From: VRUE01 sp963764365
GTDB taxonomy: Bacteria; Actinomycetota; Thermoleophilia; Solirubrobacterales; 70-9
Length of the DNA: 64,000 nucleotides
NCBI GenBank assembly: GCA_963764365.1
Contig: CAVXSI010000015.1
Span: forward strand, 62,001 to 126,000
Direction of reading: 5' to 3'
Shown: positions 62,286-64,000 of the stretch, piece after piece
How the letters are laid out: each line of letters begins with the position of its first letter
Position numbering within the stretch: position 1 is the first letter of the stretch
The notes under the pieces: generated by a model
What the model was told of the DNA's origin: nothing
The model's input: the letters and a program-made list of their open reading frames with translations, nothing else
The model's database searches: none
Position numbers and translations under genes: made by a program

Positions 62286-62734
62286 CCGACGGCGGCGACG
62301 GCCGCTTCGATGTCGCCGACGGTCTCGTAGCTGAGCCCGGCCAGCGTCACCTTGCGGTGGCGGATCGTCCCCTCCTCGTCGATCACGAAGATCGCCCGCC
62401 GCACCATCGGGCCGGCGACGACGCCGTAGGCGCGCGCCACCGACTTGTCGTCGTCGGCCAGCAGCGGCACGTTGAGGCTCTTCTCCTCGACGAAGCGCTC
62501 GTGCGAGTCGACCGACTGCGGCGAGACCCCGAGCACGTCGGCGCCGACCGCGTCGAGCCGGTCGCCTTCGTCCCGGTAGGAGCAGAACTGCTTCGTGCAG
62601 ACGGCGGTGAAGTCGCCCGGGTAGAAGGCGAGGACCAGCTTGCGGCCGCGGTAGTCAGCGAGGCGGTAGGTCCTGCCGCCGGTCCCGGGAAGCTCGAAGT
62701 CCGGTGCCGGATCGCCCACGTCGACCTTCGCCAT
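62282..62734 (-). CDS. peroxiredoxin, BCP/PrxQ type
   Basis: 150 residues. DVGDPAPDFELPGTGG at the start; FYPGDFTAVCTKQFCSYRD has the peroxidatic Cys and a second Cys five residues on, as in atypical two-Cys PrxQ. Reduces peroxides using thioredoxin. The ATG at 62734 lies six bases after TACTCT (62746 down to 62741) on the reverse strand. Confidence 0.92.
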   Translation of the reverse strand: MAKVDVGDPAPDFELPGTGGRTYRLADYRGRKLVLAFYPGDFTAVCTKQFCSYRDEGDRLDAVGADVLGVSPQSVDSHERFVEEKSLNVPLLADDDKSVARAYGVVAGPMVRRAIFVIDEEGTIRHRKVTLAGLSYETVGDIEAAVAAVG

Positions 62735-62740
62735 GCGACC

Positions 62741-62769
62741 AGAGTAGTGCAGCGACGGCGCTGTAGGTT
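62741..62769. promoter_or_regulatory. divergent leaderless -10 elements, peroxiredoxin and hydrolase
   Basis: Reverse strand TACTCT (62746-62741) is six bases before ATG 62734. Forward strand TAGGTT (62764-62769) is six bases before ATG 62776, which argues against the upstream GTG at 62770 as a start. Confidence 0.5.
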
Positions 62770-62775
62770 GTGCCG

Positions 62776-63657
62776 ATGGGCGCTCCACCCCATGTCGACG
62801 GCGTCGGCCATCGCACCGTCCGCGCCCGCGGGCTGGACTTCCACGTCGCCGAAGCCGGCTCGGGCGAGGACGTCGTCCTCTGCCTGCACGGCTGGCCGCA
62901 GCACTGGTACGAGTGGCGGCACCTGATGCCGGCGCTCGCCGACCGGCACCGGGTGCTGGCGATGGACCTGCGCGGCTTCGGCTGGTCCGACGCGCCGCGG
63001 GACGGCTACGAGAAGGAGAACCTCGCCGACGACGTGCTCGCCGTGCTCGACGCGCTGGGGATCGAGCGGGTGAAGCTGGTCGGCCACGACTGGGGCGGCT
63101 GGATCGGCTTCCTGCTCTGTCTGAGGGCGCCGCAGCGCTTCCAGCGCTACCTCGCGCTCAACATCCTGCATCCCTGGCTGAGCTGGCGCCGGGCCCTTCC
63201 GCACGCCTGGCGCTTCACCTACCAGCTGGTGATCCTGACGCCGGGGGTCGGCTACCGGCTGCACCGCGGCGGGCGCTTCGTGCCGCGGGTCCTGACCGGC
63301 GCCTCGACCGTCCGCGACGCCTGGGACGAGGCGACGCTGCGCAGCTTCGGCGACAACCTGGCCGAGCCCGAGCGGGCTCGGGCCGCGGTGCAGATGTACC
63401 GCGTCTTCAACCTGCATGAGGTGAGGCCGATCCTCGGCGGCCGCTACGCGGACGCCCGCCTCACGGTCCCGACCCGGATGCTGTTCGGCACCGACGACGC
63501 CGCGCTGCGACCCGAGCTGCTCGCCGGCTACGAGCGCCACGCCGACGAGATGTCGGTCGAGCTCGTCCCCGACTGCGGCCACTTCATCGCCGACGAGCGG
63601 CCGCAGCTGGTCGCCGAACGGGCGCGCGAGTTCTTCGCGGGCGGCTCGAAGGCCTGA
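62776..63657 (+). CDS. alpha/beta hydrolase, epoxide hydrolase-like
   Basis: 293 residues. LCLHGWPQHWYEWRHLMPAL carries the HGWP oxyanion motif, DLRGFGWSDAP follows, and VGHDWGGWIGF has Asp as nucleophile, which is the mark of epoxide hydrolases and haloalkane dehalogenases. The late His is in DCGHFIADE. The substrate is unknown. Confidence 0.87.
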   Translation: MGAPPHVDGVGHRTVRARGLDFHVAEAGSGEDVVLCLHGWPQHWYEWRHLMPALADRHRVLAMDLRGFGWSDAPRDGYEKENLADDVLAVLDALGIERVKLVGHDWGGWIGFLLCLRAPQRFQRYLALNILHPWLSWRRALPHAWRFTYQLVILTPGVGYRLHRGGRFVPRVLTGASTVRDAWDEATLRSFGDNLAEPERARAAVQMYRVFNLHEVRPILGGRYADARLTVPTRMLFGTDDAALRPELLAGYERHADEMSVELVPDCGHFIADERPQLVAERAREFFAGGSKA

Positions 63658-63669
63658 TATCCCAGCCGG

Positions 63670-64000
63670 GTGTCGACACCGCTGATAGCGCTCGCATCCG
63701 CGGTCCTGCGCGTCCCGGGGAAGCCGGAGCGGATCCTCGAGGTCGGCTGCGGCGACGGCGACGGCGTCCTCTTCCTCGCCCGCGAGTACCCCGCGGCGCG
63801 GGTGCGCGGCGTCGATCGCTCCGCGGAGGCGATCCAGGCGGCGTTCGCCCGGGTCGGGCTCGACCCCGAGGGCCGGGTCGCCTTCAAGCGCGCCGGCCGC
63901 CGCGCCCTCCCCTACCCCGACGGCTTCTTCGACCTCGTCGCCCAGGGGGACGGCCCGCTCCGCCCTGGCGAGCTGGCCCGGGTACTGGGACCCGGCGGCC
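63670..64000 (+). CDS. class I methyltransferase, cut by the right edge
   Basis: The first 110 residues are visible. ILEVGCGDGDGVLFLAREYP is the SAM-binding loop, VRGVDRSAEAIQAA the ribose-binding acidic strand, and LPYPDGFFDLVAQGDG motif III. It starts at GTG 63670, twelve bases after the hydrolase stop, so the two may be co-transcribed. Confidence 0.75.
   Translation, partial: MSTPLIALASAVLRVPGKPERILEVGCGDGDGVLFLAREYPAARVRGVDRSAEAIQAAFARVGLDPEGRVAFKRAGRRALPYPDGFFDLVAQGDGPLRPGELARVLGPGG

Overview
The window is high-GC bacterial chromosome with an actinobacterial gene set: a SepF division protein, a GarA-like FHA protein next to a MerR regulator, a wax ester synthase, short HisG plus HisZ, and leaderless promoters of the TANNNT type. 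The 16S and 23S sequences and the gene content suggest Actinomycetota, probably class Thermoleophilia (Solirubrobacterales-like). This is an inference from pattern only; no alignment was run.

Layout. 1-3.2 kb: a class A penicillin-binding protein (cut by the left edge) divergent from a frameshifted tyrS. 3.2-8.4 kb: a complete 16S-23S-5S rRNA operon with no spacer tRNA and clear processing stems. 8.5-16.8 kb: an alpha/beta hydrolase, murA with an active-site Asp, then the histidine cluster hisZ-G-D-B-H-A-F (hisA frameshifted, no hisC). 16.8-23.2 kb: a polysaccharide deacetylase, CCA-adding enzyme, yfiH, yggS, sepF, proC, yggT and an in-frame lspA-rluD fusion. 23.3-34.1 kb: the conserved run rpsB-tsf-pyrH-frr-uppS-cdsA-dxr-rseP-ispG-proS and a pgsA-like gene. 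34.1-37.9 kb: an RsiG-like, a GarA-like and an FtsR-like gene, a START-fold protein and an AGPS-like flavoprotein. 38-53 kb: mixed-strand accessory and metabolic genes, including nadE, a secreted metalloprotease, a wax ester synthase, dinB with tandem LexA boxes, tetR, ccdA, a FUSC-type protein, thiolase, SDR and a methyltransferase. 60.2-64 kb: a DsbA/VKOR pair, peroxiredoxin, hydrolases and a methyltransferase cut by the right edge.

The most striking region is 53,141-60,200: a 7.04-kb filamentous-phage (inovirus) prophage. It is bounded by a 20-bp direct repeat, and its right junction forms a complete chromosomal dif site (XerC arm, 6-bp centre, XerD arm). It carries a small early protein, a signal-peptide major coat protein, a large adsorption protein with PASTA-like repeats, a pVI-like protein, several overlapping tiny genes, a Zot ATPase and a replication initiator. 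It has no integrase gene, which fits integration by host XerCD.

A second unexpected signal is a family of hairpin elements at gene ends (16.0, 20.9, 30.3, 35.7, 37.9, 39.3 and 47.5 kb). Each has a stem unique to its locus, usually overlapping a stop codon. The loop comes from one of two sequence families, one built on the boxes GGCGTCCTCGG and CCTGCGTCCTTG, the other on CTTGTACTTTTTC.

A cluster of single-base indels (five in tyrS, two in hisA, one in a thioesterase, possibly one in rpsB) points to local sequence errors or recent decay and should temper reading of single-gene oddities.
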